Part shown: piece by piece, positions 1-8,702 of the stretch
How the letters are laid out: each line of letters opens with the position of its first letter
Position numbering within the stretch: the first letter of the stretch is position 1
Assembly: GCA_016789145.1 (NCBI GenBank)
Contig: JAEUQI010000004.1
Span: 1-64,000, forward strand
Reading direction: 5' to 3'
From: Blastocatellia bacterium
GTDB lineage: Bacteria; Acidobacteriota; Blastocatellia; Pyrinomonadales; Pyrinomonadaceae
Length of the DNA: 64,000 bases
The notes under the pieces: model-generated
Database searches by the model: none
What the model was told of the DNA's origin: nothing
The model's input: the letters and a program-made list of their open reading frames with translations, nothing else
Translations under genes and position numbers: made by a program

Positions 1-239
1 GCTTTGATGGCCATCCAGACGAAATCCTTAACGAATTCTTCGCGAAGGTCCTCGACATAGAGCTTCGACGCGCCAGTCGCGAGTGCCTTTTCCTCGAGAC
101 CATCCATTTCATCGCCCTGGCCGACGTCAGCACAATAACAAATGACCTCGCAGCCGTAAGTTTCCTTAAGCCACAGCAACATGGCCGATGTATCGAGTCC
201 GCCGGAATATGCGAGCACTACTTTGTTGATCTTTTGCAT
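1..239 (-). CDS. argG: Argininosuccinate synthase, N-terminal part (cut by window edge)
   Basis: Reading the minus strand from an ATG at 239 gives about 79 residues beginning [18 protein letters not shown]. The AYSGGLDTS loop is the ATP-pyrophosphatase motif of argininosuccinate synthase, which joins citrulline and aspartate using ATP in arginine synthesis. The segment continues with CYCADVGQG, also typical of the family. The rest of the gene lies beyond the left edge. It is divergent from argH with a 54 bp spacer, so both arginine genes probably share a control region. Family identity is very secure; only the N-terminus can be judged. Confidence 0.95.
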   Translation of the reverse strand, partial: MQKINKVVLAYSGGLDTSAMLLWLKETYGCEVICYCADVGQGDEMDGLEEKALATGASKLYVEDLREEFVKDFVWMAIK

Positions 240-293
240 AGAACAGTCTTTAACCGAACTTTTATACTAAACTATAACTGTTGTGAGAAATTG

Positions 294-1682
294 ATGGAAA
301 AGTCAGGACAACTTTGGGGCGGACGATTTACCAGCGGGCCTCATGAGATATTTGCTGAATTCAACGATTCGTTTCGTTTCGATCAGCGGCTGTTTGCGGC
401 TGATGTTCGTTCGAGTGTTGCTCACGCGAATGGGCTTGCCGACGCTGGCGTTATCTCTCGCGAAGAATGCGATGCCATTATCGGCGGCCTCTCGCAGATG
501 ATCGTTGATTCCGAGAATCAGGCCAACTATTTCGAATCGAATGCCGAAGATGTCCATTCGTTTATCGAGGGCAGGCTGATCGACATCATTGGTGATGCGG
601 GCCGCAAACTGCACACCGGCCGTAGCCGCAACGATCAGGTAGCGACGGCTTTTCGGCTGTGGTTGCGAGGCGAGATCGACGATATCGATTCGCTTATCAG
701 GGAACTTCAGGCAGCGATCCTTGATTCTGCAAACGGCTATTCTGATGCCGTAATTCCTGGCTATACGCATCTACAGCGAGCACAGCCGGTGCTGTTCGCA
801 CACTGGTGTCTGGCGTATTTTGAGATGTTTAAGCGTGATCGCGAGCGTCTTGCAGATTGCCGTAAACGCTTGAACATCATGCCGCTTGGTTCCGGAGCTT
901 TGGCCGGCACCGGCTATCCAATTGATCGCTCTGCCGTTGCCGCCGAGCTTGGTTTTGAGGGCATTACAGCGAACAGTCTCGACGGAGTTTCTGATCGCGA
1001 TTTCGCAGTCGAGTTTGCCTCAGTGTGCTCATTATTGATGGTTCATCTGTCGAGATTGGCCGAAGATCTGATCATTTATTGCTCGCAAGAGTTTGGTTTT
1101 ATTACTTTGAGCGACAGTGTTTCATCCGGTTCGAGCCTGATGCCGCAGAAGAAAAATCCCGACGCACTCGAATTGCTTCGCGGCAAAGCGGGCCGAGTCA
1201 TCGGTCACAATGTCGGTCTGCTGACGATGATCAAGGGCCTTCCGCTTGCGTATAACAAGGATATGCAAGAGGACAAAGAGGCTGTTTTCGACTGCGTTGA
1301 TACCGTATCGATCTCGCTCAAAGCCGCCGCAATCGTTATAGAAAATCTGGTCGTCAACGAAGACGTTTCCAACGATGCCGCGACCCACGGCTATCTGAAC
1401 GCGACCGAGCTTGCCGATTATCTTGTAAAAAAGGGTGTGCCTTTCCGCACGGCACACGAAACTGTCGGCAAGGCGGTACTGTTCGCAATTGATGAGAACA
1501 AAGAGCTTAACGAACTGTCGCTCGACGAATTACGACAGTTCTCAGACCAGATCGACGATGATGTATTCGATGCTCTGTCACTCGAAGCGACACTTGCTTC
1601 GAAATCAGCAGTCGGCGGAACATCTCCAAAGCGAGTCGCAGAATCGCTAGAGAATGCTCGAAACTACCCGACAGCTGCATAA
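294..1682 (+). CDS. argH: Argininosuccinate lyase
   Basis: Catalyses the last step of arginine synthesis, splitting argininosuccinate into arginine and fumarate in the cytoplasm. The frame is open further upstream, but the family N-terminus (LWGGRF a few residues in) fits an ATG at 294, giving 462 aa, the usual length. Visible family marks are HTGRSRNDQVATAFRLW, GYTHLQRAQPV and the fumarase/aspartase-superfamily signature GSSLMPQKKNPD in the mobile loop carrying the catalytic serine. It is head-to-head with argG; the 54 bp between them is AT-rich (for example tatactaaactataac) and must hold both promoters. The thioesterase gene follows after 5 bp. Confidence 0.97.
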   Translation: MEKSGQLWGGRFTSGPHEIFAEFNDSFRFDQRLFAADVRSSVAHANGLADAGVISREECDAIIGGLSQMIVDSENQANYFESNAEDVHSFIEGRLIDIIGDAGRKLHTGRSRNDQVATAFRLWLRGEIDDIDSLIRELQAAILDSANGYSDAVIPGYTHLQRAQPVLFAHWCLAYFEMFKRDRERLADCRKRLNIMPLGSGALAGTGYPIDRSAVAAELGFEGITANSLDGVSDRDFAVEFASVCSLLMVHLSRLAEDLIIYCSQEFGFITLSDSVSSGSSLMPQKKNPDALELLRGKAGRVIGHNVGLLTMIKGLPLAYNKDMQEDKEAVFDCVDTVSISLKAAAIVIENLVVNEDVSNDAATHGYLNATELADYLVKKGVPFRTAHETVGKAVLFAIDENKELNELSLDELRQFSDQIDDDVFDALSLEATLASKSAVGGTSPKRVAESLENARNYPTAA

Positions 1683-1687
1683 GATCG

Positions 1688-2107
1688 ATGGACAAACAAC
1701 AACTACTGCAAAGTGTCGCCGACAATCAATTGTTACGATTTCTCGGCGTCGAGATCGTTGAGGCGTCTGGCGAACGCGTTGTTCTGACGATGGAAGTCAC
1801 GCCGAAAGTGCACCAATACACCGGCGTGATGAACGGCGGCGTTTCGATGTATCTGGTTGAAACAGCGGCCTCGATCGGCGTCGTTGCGGGCTCAGATCTT
1901 GCGAAGGTAACTCCTGTCGGTATCGAAATAAACGGCAATCACCTGCGTGCGGTCTCAAAAGGCACGGTCACGGTGATCGCAAAGCCGATCTATCCCGGAC
2001 GAACGATGAGTGTCTGGGGTGTTGAGATCACGGATTCTCGCGGCAAACTGGTTTGCACCTCTCGTATCACGCTACTTAATCAAAAGCGTCCGGCAACACT
2101 TGCATGA
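1688..2107 (+). CDS. PaaI-family hotdog thioesterase
   Basis: A 139 aa protein with the hotdog-fold thioesterase pattern: N-terminal helix and LRFLGVEIVEASGERVVL, then the central helix MNGGVSMYLVETAASIG and a C-terminal strand region with the conserved YPGRTMSVWGVEITD. PaaI/YdiI-type proteins hydrolyse acyl- or aroyl-CoA thioesters. The GG-x-x-x-x-L-x-E segment contains the usual acidic catalytic residue (E in LVETAAS). It starts 5 bp after argH and is probably co-transcribed, though no functional link to arginine is evident. Substrate cannot be predicted. Confidence 0.8.
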   Translation: MDKQQLLQSVADNQLLRFLGVEIVEASGERVVLTMEVTPKVHQYTGVMNGGVSMYLVETAASIGVVAGSDLAKVTPVGIEINGNHLRAVSKGTVTVIAKPIYPGRTMSVWGVEITDSRGKLVCTSRITLLNQKRPATLA

Positions 2108-2196
2108 TGTACGTTCTCTCGAACTTTCCGAAAGTCACCGAATATTAGAATCTTTTGCGTTCGTGTTTTTCGTGAACTTCGTGGGAAAATTCCGTC

Positions 2197-3159
2197 GTGC
2201 ATAAGTTTGAACGACATCTAATCACAGAATGGCGTCGGCTCGGCTTGCCGACTTCAGGTGAACCGATAGTGGTTGCAGTCTCCGGCGGCGCCGATTCATC
2301 CAGTGTGTTGATCGCACTTACTGAACTTTCTCGTCGAAATAAAATTTCACAAAGAATTATTGCCGCACACCTAGACCACGGACTTCGCGGAAAAGAAAGC
2401 GACGACGATGTCATTGCGACGCGAAATCTGGCTGCAACGTTAGACGTTGAGTTCGCCTTAGAGAAAGCAAAACTCAAGAAAACAGGCAATCTCGAACAGA
2501 ATGCGAGAAATGCTCGATATGAGTTTCTAGAAAGGATCGCCATCAGATCTAATTCGAGAATTGTTGTCACAGGCCATACGATAAATGACCAAGCCGAGAC
2601 CTTGCTAATGAATCTTGTTCGAGGGTCGGGGCCTGGTGGCTTAGCTGCAATGCCGGTGATCAAGACGATCTCGCCTGGTTCACCTGCCAAACTTGTGCGT
2701 CCGTTACTTTCATGGGCGTTGCGTGACGGTACTGAAAGCTATAGTAAAGACAAGGGTTACGACTTTCGGATCGACTCAATGAATCTCGATCCTTCGTTTC
2801 GACGAGTGCGAATTCGGCACGAGATATTGCCGCTCCTTGCTGAGCTTAATCCGAATATCGTCCGAACTCTTGCGGTGACATCGCAGTTGTTCTCGGTCGA
2901 AGACGACGAGAACATCCAACTAGAAGCGAACGACGAATTGAAAATTAGCTCCCTGCGTGACCTTAGCGATCGTTCGCGACTCGATTCGGTCCGTTCATGG
3001 CTAGTTGCAAAGCGCGGAACTCGACGGCAATTGGCGCTGAAACATATAGAGGCGGTCGAGCGTTTGGCATTTAGTGAAAAAAGCGGCCGCATAGCCGAGT
3101 TGCCGGGCAAAGCGCGGGTGGTTCGCTCAGGTGGAATACTTCGATATGAAGAGAATTAG
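2197..3159 (+). CDS. tilS: tRNA(Ile)-lysidine synthase
   Basis: Modifies C34 of the CAU-anticodon isoleucine tRNA to lysidine, so that it reads AUA. The N-terminal PP-loop motif is VAVSGGADSSSVL, followed by AAHLDHGLRGKESDDD and the family-typical KKTGNLEQNARNARYEFL, GHTINDQAETLLMNLVRGSG and a VRIRHEILPLL segment. At 320 aa it is a shorter TilS with a reduced C-terminal region. The start is a GTG at 2197 (GTG CAT AAG); no better ATG lies nearby. The 89 bp leader contains three regularly spaced TCGTG words. It stands alone between the thioesterase and ftsH. Confidence 0.93.
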   Translation: MHKFERHLITEWRRLGLPTSGEPIVVAVSGGADSSSVLIALTELSRRNKISQRIIAAHLDHGLRGKESDDDVIATRNLAATLDVEFALEKAKLKKTGNLEQNARNARYEFLERIAIRSNSRIVVTGHTINDQAETLLMNLVRGSGPGGLAAMPVIKTISPGSPAKLVRPLLSWALRDGTESYSKDKGYDFRIDSMNLDPSFRRVRIRHEILPLLAELNPNIVRTLAVTSQLFSVEDDENIQLEANDELKISSLRDLSDRSRLDSVRSWLVAKRGTRRQLALKHIEAVERLAFSEKSGRIAELPGKARVVRSGGILRYEEN

Positions 3160-3305
3160 GTTGAAAAAGGTTCCGGCGCCGACTAGAATCAAAGGTTAGG
3201 CAATTGGCGAACGCGGACCTTATGATGCGCCAACGCTAAATGGTTATACGCCATCTAAGTATCAGGCCGCTAGGTTAGTTAGATGTGCGAGCCGGAGGAA
3301 GTAAT

Positions 3306-5225
3306 TTGAGTTCGAAAGCAAAACAAGCAGCACTTTGGTTAATGATCATCTCGAGCGCGCTCGTGTTTGTGTGGTTTCTAAACAACCGCCAAGCCAAGCC
3401 GCCTGAGGAATTGTCGTTCGATCGTGCGTTGACGCAGATCAAGAATAAAGAGATCAAGGAGATCACCATTGGAGCAGAAACGCTCGAAATGGTTGGCAAG
3501 AATGAGGTCAAGCAAGTCGCGAAACTCGACACCAGCGACGCGACCCGTGAGCAGATCTATTCAGCAGCCAAAGAGACCGATACGCAGATCAAGCTTGCGT
3601 CGGCATCCACCGGTTGGGGTTGGATCGTGTTGATCCAGTTCTTGCCGTTTCTGCTCCTCGTCGGCTTTTTGGTGTTCACGCTGCGTCAAATGCAGGCCGG
3701 TGGGAACAAGGCTCTTAGCTTTGGCAAATCAAAGGCTAAACTCCTTAACAATCAGCAAAAACGTGTAACGTTCAAGGACGTCTCAGGCGTTGACGAGGCA
3801 AAAGAGGAACTGCAAGAGATAATCGAATTTCTTAAAGATCCGCAGAAGTTTCAGAAGCTCGGCGGCAAGATACCTAAGGGTGTTCTCATGGTGGGCCCTC
3901 CGGGAACAGGCAAAACATTGCTTGCTAAGGCTGTTGCCGGCGAAGCGAACGTGCCTTTCTTCTCGATCTCAGGTTCTGACTTTGTCGAAATGTTCGTCGG
4001 CGTCGGAGCGTCGCGAGTACGCGATCTTTTTGAGCAGGGCAAGAAGAATGCTCCTTGTATCATCTTTATTGACGAGATCGACGCTGTTGGACGTCATCGT
4101 GGTGCAGGCCTAGGCGGCGGACATGATGAGCGTGAGCAAACGCTCAACCAACTTCTGGTCGAAATGGACGGTTTCGAATCAAACGACGGTGTGATCCTGA
4201 TGGCATCGACCAACAGGCCCGACGTACTCGATCCTGCGTTGCTTCGTCCCGGCCGCTTTGATCGCCGTGTTGTCGTTGGACGCCCTGACGTTCGCGGACG
4301 CGAAGGTATTCTCAAAGTTCACACTCGCAAGATCCCGCTCGACGAAGCCGTCGATGTCTCGGTCATTGCTCGAGGAACGCCAGGATTTACCGGTGCCGAT
4401 CTAGCGAATATCGTCAACGAAGCTGCCTTGAATGCGGCTCGTTACAACAAAAAGGTTGTGACGATGCACGATTTCGAAGTTGCCAAGGACAAAGTGATGA
4501 TGGGCGCTGAGCGTCGTTCGATGGTCATTTCGGACGAAGAAAAGCGCAACACTGCGTACCACGAAGCAGGGCACACGATGGTCGGCCTCAAGGTTCCTAC
4601 CGCCGATCCTGTTCACAAGGTGACGATCATTCCGCGCGGAATGGCTCTTGGTCTGACGCAGTCGCTTCCTGAGGGAGACAAGTATAGCCACACCAAGGAG
4701 TACTTGCTTGGCCAGATCGCGATGCTTATGGGTGGACGCATCGCCGAGGGCGAGTTTATCGGTCAAGAAAAGATAACGACCGGTGCATCGAACGACATTG
4801 AGCGTGCGACGGAGCTTGCTCGTGCGATGGTATGCGAATACGGAATGTCCGAACTCGGTCCCTTGACCTTCGGCAAGAAAGACGAGCAGATCTTTCTCGG
4901 CCGCGAGATAAACCAGCATCGTGACTATTCGGAAGATACTGCGATCAAGATCGACCAAGAGGTAAAGAAGATCATCTCTGAGCAATACGATCGTGCTGTC
5001 AAGATCATTACTGAGAACAAGGATGCTATGGTTCGCCTTGCCGAGGCTCTTCTCGAATTCGAAACCCTCGATAGTGTACAGATCCGACGTGCCGTAGCCG
5101 GCTTGCCGATCGAAAACGATACCTCGTCAAATTCTGACAATGACGGAGGCTCGGAAGAGCGGGTAAAAGATGGCTTTTCGACACCGATCTTGCCGATAAC
5201 CGGGAACGATCCAGTCACGGCTTAG
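3306..5225 (+). CDS. ftsH: ATP-dependent zinc metalloprotease FtsH
   Basis: Membrane-anchored AAA+ protease for quality control of membrane and short-lived cytosolic proteins. Two N-terminal membrane segments ([17 protein letters not shown] and [18 protein letters not shown]) flank the periplasmic domain. The AAA domain has Walker A GPPGTGKT, Walker [14 protein letters not shown], and the second region of homology with RPGRFDRRV. The zinc site is HEAGH, followed by the FtsH peptidase domain. The frame opens at a GTG at 3285, but that codon lies before a strong ribosome site GGAGGA (3294-3299), which points to TTG at 3306 as start (639 aa). A hairpin terminator follows immediately. Confidence 0.97.
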   Translation: MSSKAKQAALWLMIISSALVFVWFLNNRQAKPPEELSFDRALTQIKNKEIKEITIGAETLEMVGKNEVKQVAKLDTSDATREQIYSAAKETDTQIKLASASTGWGWIVLIQFLPFLLLVGFLVFTLRQMQAGGNKALSFGKSKAKLLNNQQKRVTFKDVSGVDEAKEELQEIIEFLKDPQKFQKLGGKIPKGVLMVGPPGTGKTLLAKAVAGEANVPFFSISGSDFVEMFVGVGASRVRDLFEQGKKNAPCIIFIDEIDAVGRHRGAGLGGGHDEREQTLNQLLVEMDGFESNDGVILMASTNRPDVLDPALLRPGRFDRRVVVGRPDVRGREGILKVHTRKIPLDEAVDVSVIARGTPGFTGADLANIVNEAALNAARYNKKVVTMHDFEVAKDKVMMGAERRSMVISDEEKRNTAYHEAGHTMVGLKVPTADPVHKVTIIPRGMALGLTQSLPEGDKYSHTKEYLLGQIAMLMGGRIAEGEFIGQEKITTGASNDIERATELARAMVCEYGMSELGPLTFGKKDEQIFLGREINQHRDYSEDTAIKIDQEVKKIISEQYDRAVKIITENKDAMVRLAEALLEFETLDSVQIRRAVAGLPIENDTSSNSDNDGGSEERVKDGFSTPILPITGNDPVTA

Positions 5226-5244
5226 TCCTACGCTACTTTCTATT

Positions 5245-5284
5245 TGGTCCTATAGGTCCTATATGACCTATGGGACCATTTTTA
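5245..5284 (+). terminator. Rho-independent terminator after ftsH
   Basis: Stem 5245-5258 pairs with 5265-5278 over 14 bp with a single G-T wobble, 6-base loop, followed by five T (5279-5283). It ends one base before the folP start codon, so ftsH transcripts would stop while folP needs its own promoter or read-through. The hairpin also lies where the folP ribosome site should be. Confidence 0.85.
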
Positions 5285-5285
5285 T

Positions 5286-6122
5286 ATGTTCTGGAAAACC
5301 TCAAGACGAACAATATCACTTCAGCAGCCGTTGGTAATGGGCATTCTGAATGTAACGCCCGACAGTTTTTCTGACGGTGGAACGATAACAATTGATAATG
5401 CAGTATATCGAGCCGGCCAGTTGATCAGTGACGGTGCTGACATTTTGGATATCGGCGGCGAATCAACACGGCCGGGTAGTTCGTCGGTCGATGTAGACGA
5501 GGAACTTCGGCGAACATTGCCTGTTGTCGAAGCAATTGCCAAACAGTTTGACATCCCGATCTCAATAGACACGACGAAATTGGCCGTTGCCCAAGCCGCG
5601 ATAGATGGCGGTGCGGAGATCATCAACGACATTTCCGGGTTACGTTGGGATGAGCGCCTATCCAAAGTTGCAGCGATGAGCGGTGCCGGGTTAGTACTGA
5701 CGCATTCACGTGGAAGTTTCGAGACTATGCACAGCCAGTTACCGGTCGCTGACATTCTTGACGAACTCTTCAAAAGCCTCACAGATTCAGTTGCTATCGC
5801 AACACAAGCGGGAGTCAGCAACGAACAGATCGTATTGGATGTCGGTATAGGTTTTGGCAAGACGTTTGCGCAGAATCTTGAGCTACTTCGCCGAACAGAC
5901 GAGATCGTAACTGCCTTTTCGCCGATGCCATTGTTGATCGGAGTGTCTAGAAAGTCATTTCTCGGCAAATTGCTCTCGGATCGTCCTGTAGACGAGAGGT
6001 TAGGAGGTAGCGTCGCGTCTGCTCTGGTTGCGATCAAAAAAGGGGCGAAGATCGTGCGCGTGCACGATGTTAAAGAAACAGTTGATGCTGTCAAGGTAGC
6101 CGGCGAACTTGGGCTTTTTTGA
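5286..6122 (+). CDS. folP: Dihydropteroate synthase
   Basis: Condenses 6-hydroxymethyl-dihydropterin pyrophosphate with p-aminobenzoate in folate synthesis; the target of sulfonamides. The first signature MGILNVTPDSFSDGG lies at about residues 19-33 and the second, ILDIGGESTRPGS, follows; PISIDTTK, AEIINDISG and LIGVSRKSF complete the TIM-barrel substrate loops. Length 278 aa is normal. The ATG at 5286 gives an N-terminal tail like that of other DHPS proteins, though no ribosome site is visible because the ftsH terminator occupies that position. Confidence 0.97.
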   Translation: MFWKTSRRTISLQQPLVMGILNVTPDSFSDGGTITIDNAVYRAGQLISDGADILDIGGESTRPGSSSVDVDEELRRTLPVVEAIAKQFDIPISIDTTKLAVAQAAIDGGAEIINDISGLRWDERLSKVAAMSGAGLVLTHSRGSFETMHSQLPVADILDELFKSLTDSVAIATQAGVSNEQIVLDVGIGFGKTFAQNLELLRRTDEIVTAFSPMPLLIGVSRKSFLGKLLSDRPVDERLGGSVASALVAIKKGAKIVRVHDVKETVDAVKVAGELGLF

Positions 6123-6146
6123 ACTTGGTATGGTTCAATAGACCGT

Positions 6147-6350
6147 ATGAGAAGAATCGCGAACCACATCACATTTGTAGTGCTGGTGATGCTTGTCTCA
6201 ACGTTGTTGGTACTCGGCGATGCGCTACCGCCTGAGCGTCGTCCAACGCCGAACGCAGATGCGTTGACCAATGTCATATTGGCAATAGGCTTTGCGGTCG
6301 GCGGGATTCTTCTGTTTATATGGCTCGGTCGTCGGAGTAGTAAGAGGTAG
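6147..6350 (+). CDS. Small membrane protein, unknown function
   Basis: A 67 aa protein with two hydrophobic stretches: an N-terminal one (HITFVVLVMLVSTLLVLG), which could be a signal peptide or anchor, and a C-terminal one (NVILAIGFAVGGILLFIWLG) ending in a basic tail RRSSKR. The middle is proline-rich (ALPPERRPTPNADA). It lies 24 bp after folP and ends 4 bp before the lptE ATG, in line with the run of plus-strand genes, which supports it being real. No family recognised. Confidence 0.6.
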   Translation: MRRIANHITFVVLVMLVSTLLVLGDALPPERRPTPNADALTNVILAIGFAVGGILLFIWLGRRSSKR

Positions 6351-6354
6351 CGAA

Positions 6355-6906
6355 ATGAAGTTCACAACTGCTTTTTTGTTGGCGTTTGGCCTGCTATTGG
6401 TAAGCGGCTTCACCGAGTGTTACAAACCGGTCACCAATTCGGGCTTGCCTAAAAACGTCCGCACAGTAGCCGTTCCTGCATTTACCTTCGAAGCGAAAGG
6501 AATGCGCTACCGCGTCGAATCTCGCTTTACCGAATCGGTTACTCGCGAGATCATCAGGCGCGGAAACGGTTTGAAAGTGCAAGGGTCGCGAAACGGTGCA
6601 GACGCCGTTGTCGAAGGCGTGATCCGAGATTTTTCGTTTTCAGGCGTACTACTCGACCGACAAGGACGTGCTCGCGTTTATGAGGTTACGATAGTTGTCG
6701 CTGTTACGATCCGCGACCTCAAGAACGACAAGATCCTATATGACAATCAAAACTTCGTTTTTCGTGATGCTTTCGAGTTTAGCGAAGATCCTCGATCGTT
6801 CTTTAATGAAGAGGATCCGGCAGTCGACCGTATGGCGAGGGCTTTTGGCGAATCGGTCGTATCCGCGATAGTTAACGGTGTCGGCGTGAGTGAAGAGAAA
6901 AAGTAA
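6355..6906 (+). CDS. lptE: LptE-like LPS-assembly protein
   Basis: Resembles LptE, the periplasmic-side plug of the outer-membrane LptD translocon that inserts lipopolysaccharide. After a hydrophobic N-terminus (MKFTTAFLLAFGLLLVSG) comes the family pattern of NVRTVAVPAFTF, RYRVESRFTESVTREIIRRG, DAVVEGVIRDFSF and a C-terminal helix with DRMARAFGESVVSAIVNG. The frame is open from 6292, but the ATG at 6355 preceded by AGAGGTAG gives 183 aa and a signal sequence. The only candidate lipobox Cys is in FTEC, with an acidic residue at -1, unlike a normal lipobox. It fits the O-antigen locus further along: the cell makes LPS. Confidence 0.75.
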   Translation: MKFTTAFLLAFGLLLVSGFTECYKPVTNSGLPKNVRTVAVPAFTFEAKGMRYRVESRFTESVTREIIRRGNGLKVQGSRNGADAVVEGVIRDFSFSGVLLDRQGRARVYEVTIVVAVTIRDLKNDKILYDNQNFVFRDAFEFSEDPRSFFNEEDPAVDRMARAFGESVVSAIVNGVGVSEEKK

Positions 6907-6915
6907 ATATCGTTC

Positions 6916-7956
6916 GTGAAAAAAGAAGAACTCCGCGATCAACTGAAGCGAGGCACTATCTTGCCGGTCTACGTGCTTTACGGCGACGAGGTACACCTTC
7001 GTGAGTTGGCGGAGAACACCATCGCGAACAAGGCTTTTAGCGAGGGCGATCTGCGGGATTTCAATGATACGGAGATATCGCTTTCCGGCGAAGGCGATCT
7101 TGAGCGAGCAATGGCGGCGGCGGAACAATTGCCGATGATGGCTTCAAAACGCGTGATAAGGGTTACAGGTGTTCGAGTTACTGCCGGCGGAAAGAACGAT
7201 ACGATCAAGGAAGACCACGAGGCCAAGCTAAAGGCATATTTCGAGCGTCCATGTCCATCTACCATCCTTATCTTCGTCGCCGACGAACTCAATGGCGTTC
7301 GTCGGATGGGAAAATTGCTTCGGTCACAGCCCGGAGCGGTAGATTTCGCTTCGCTCAACGACGCTGAACTCTATACTTGGGCGCGCGATAGATTTGCGGC
7401 TGACGGCATTTCGGTCAGTGACCAGACAATTCGATATCTGATCGATGTTGTCGGGAATGACCTAAAACGTTTGACAAACGAGATCAAAAAATTGACTTGC
7501 GCTTCGTTTCCGTCAAAGAGTATCAACGTCGAGCTGATAGATGCCATCGTACCGAATCGCCGGGAAATTACAAATTTCGAACTGACCGACCGTCTTGTTC
7601 GCAGAGATGGTCCCGGGGCGATCCGAGTGTTAAGGAAGATACTCGATGATGGCGCTGAACCGGTAATGTTGCTCGGTTTGATCTCGTATAATTTTCGCCG
7701 AATGATGATGGCGGCGTCGATGATGCAAGATGGCCTAGACCGTCGTGAGATCGAGCGAATGCTGAATCTGAGATACGGTGACCAAGAACCTTTCTTGCGA
7801 TTTGCCCGTCAGCTCGGCACCAACGGTTTATCGAATATTTTGTGTCGAATTTCCGAAACCGACATTGCGCTAAAGACCTCGGTCGGTGGCGGCGGCCCGG
7901 CTGGGTCACGAATGCTGATCGAGGTTCTGGTGTCCGAACTCGCGTCTGCAAACTAG
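6916..7956 (+). CDS. holA: DNA polymerase III delta subunit
   Basis: Clamp-loader delta subunit, which opens the beta clamp. The N-terminus LPVYVLYGDEVHLRELAENTI is typical, followed by a PTILIFVADELNGVRRMGKLL stretch, and the middle domain contains TIRYLIDVVGNDLKRLTNEIKKL, a strong HolA feature. The C-terminal collar domain includes ILDDGAEPVMLLGLISYNFRRM. It starts with GTG at 6916, 9 bp after lptE, and runs 346 aa, the usual length. Its stop overlaps the convergent zinc-ribbon gene by 4 bp. Confidence 0.93.
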   Translation: MKKEELRDQLKRGTILPVYVLYGDEVHLRELAENTIANKAFSEGDLRDFNDTEISLSGEGDLERAMAAAEQLPMMASKRVIRVTGVRVTAGGKNDTIKEDHEAKLKAYFERPCPSTILIFVADELNGVRRMGKLLRSQPGAVDFASLNDAELYTWARDRFAADGISVSDQTIRYLIDVVGNDLKRLTNEIKKLTCASFPSKSINVELIDAIVPNRREITNFELTDRLVRRDGPGAIRVLRKILDDGAEPVMLLGLISYNFRRMMMAASMMQDGLDRREIERMLNLRYGDQEPFLRFARQLGTNGLSNILCRISETDIALKTSVGGGGPAGSRMLIEVLVSELASAN

Positions 7957-8684
7957 ATCGGCTGCAAGCCCGATGCTTTATTGAAATAGTTGTAAAGGTC
8001 GTTATAGTCCGTGATCGATCGGCTCAGGATGAGCGGTAACTGACTTATATCGTTCTCGTTTACGATAAGGTTCAGGTTTCTGAGAAACGCGTCGTGAGCG
8101 CTCATTGTCGTGCCTTTATCCTCGAGCGAGATCAAGAACAATCGACGGCGTTCTGACGAGTACATCGCATTCGCCTTTTGTTGAATCACCGCGGCCCCGC
8201 CGAGTTCCGGTGCGAAATCGGGCGAGAATATAAGCATTTCAGTTTTGCCTTCGCGAAGTCTTTCATTTGCTTGGGCCGGTGTTTGAGCGACATAGACCTT
8301 GTAGCCGGCTGCAGACAAGGTCTTTGCGGTTTCGTCCAATTTGGCACCTAAGCAAAGCAGGATTCTCCTCGGTTTTTCCTCGTCGTCGCCTTCATTCTCG
8401 ATCGTTGATTTTTCGCTTTGCAGGGCAGTCATCAGGGACCGAAGAGCGCTGTTGATCTGGAGCTCGGCCTCTTTTTCCGCAAACTCCCTCGCGCCGTCGG
8501 GCACGGCCGACGCCGGTTTGCTAGATGCCAGTTGCTCAACGGTCGAAAGGCCACGGCCGGAGGCGTCCTTTTGAACGCGAAGCAGATTCTGACACTTCGG
8601 GCAACGAACCGTAAAGTTGCCGCTTGGCACCTTTGATTCGTCCAACTGTAAGGAAACGGAGCAGTTATCGCAACGAATGATCAT
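7953..8684 (-). CDS. Zinc-ribbon protein with receiver-like C-terminal domain
   Basis: The first 37 residues form an MJ0042-type zinc finger: C5-x2-C8 and C28-x2-C31 (RCDNCSV ... RCPKCQNLLRV). A variable linker is followed from about residue 110 by RRILLCLGAKLDETAKTLSAAGYKVYVAQ, which looks like the first strand and helix of a response-regulator receiver fold. However, the strand expected to end in the phospho-acceptor Asp reads MLIFSPDFAPE and the other acidic residues are unclear, so phosphorylation is doubtful. It lies 18 bp downstream of pilT on the same strand and is probably co-transcribed, suggesting a role in pilus or motility control (inference). Confidence 0.65.
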   Translation of the reverse strand: MIIRCDNCSVSLQLDESKVPSGNFTVRCPKCQNLLRVQKDASGRGLSTVEQLASSKPASAVPDGAREFAEKEAELQINSALRSLMTALQSEKSTIENEGDDEEKPRRILLCLGAKLDETAKTLSAAGYKVYVAQTPAQANERLREGKTEMLIFSPDFAPELGGAAVIQQKANAMYSSERRRLFLISLEDKGTTMSAHDAFLRNLNLIVNENDISQLPLILSRSITDYNDLYNYFNKASGLQPI

Positions 8685-8702
8685 GATAGTTAAATGGATC
8701 GA

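Noticed and set aside
5321-6277. 318-codon minus-strand frame opposite folP
   Set aside because: It is a Ser/Thr-rich shadow of the certain folP gene and spans its neighbours' boundaries; no family resemblance.
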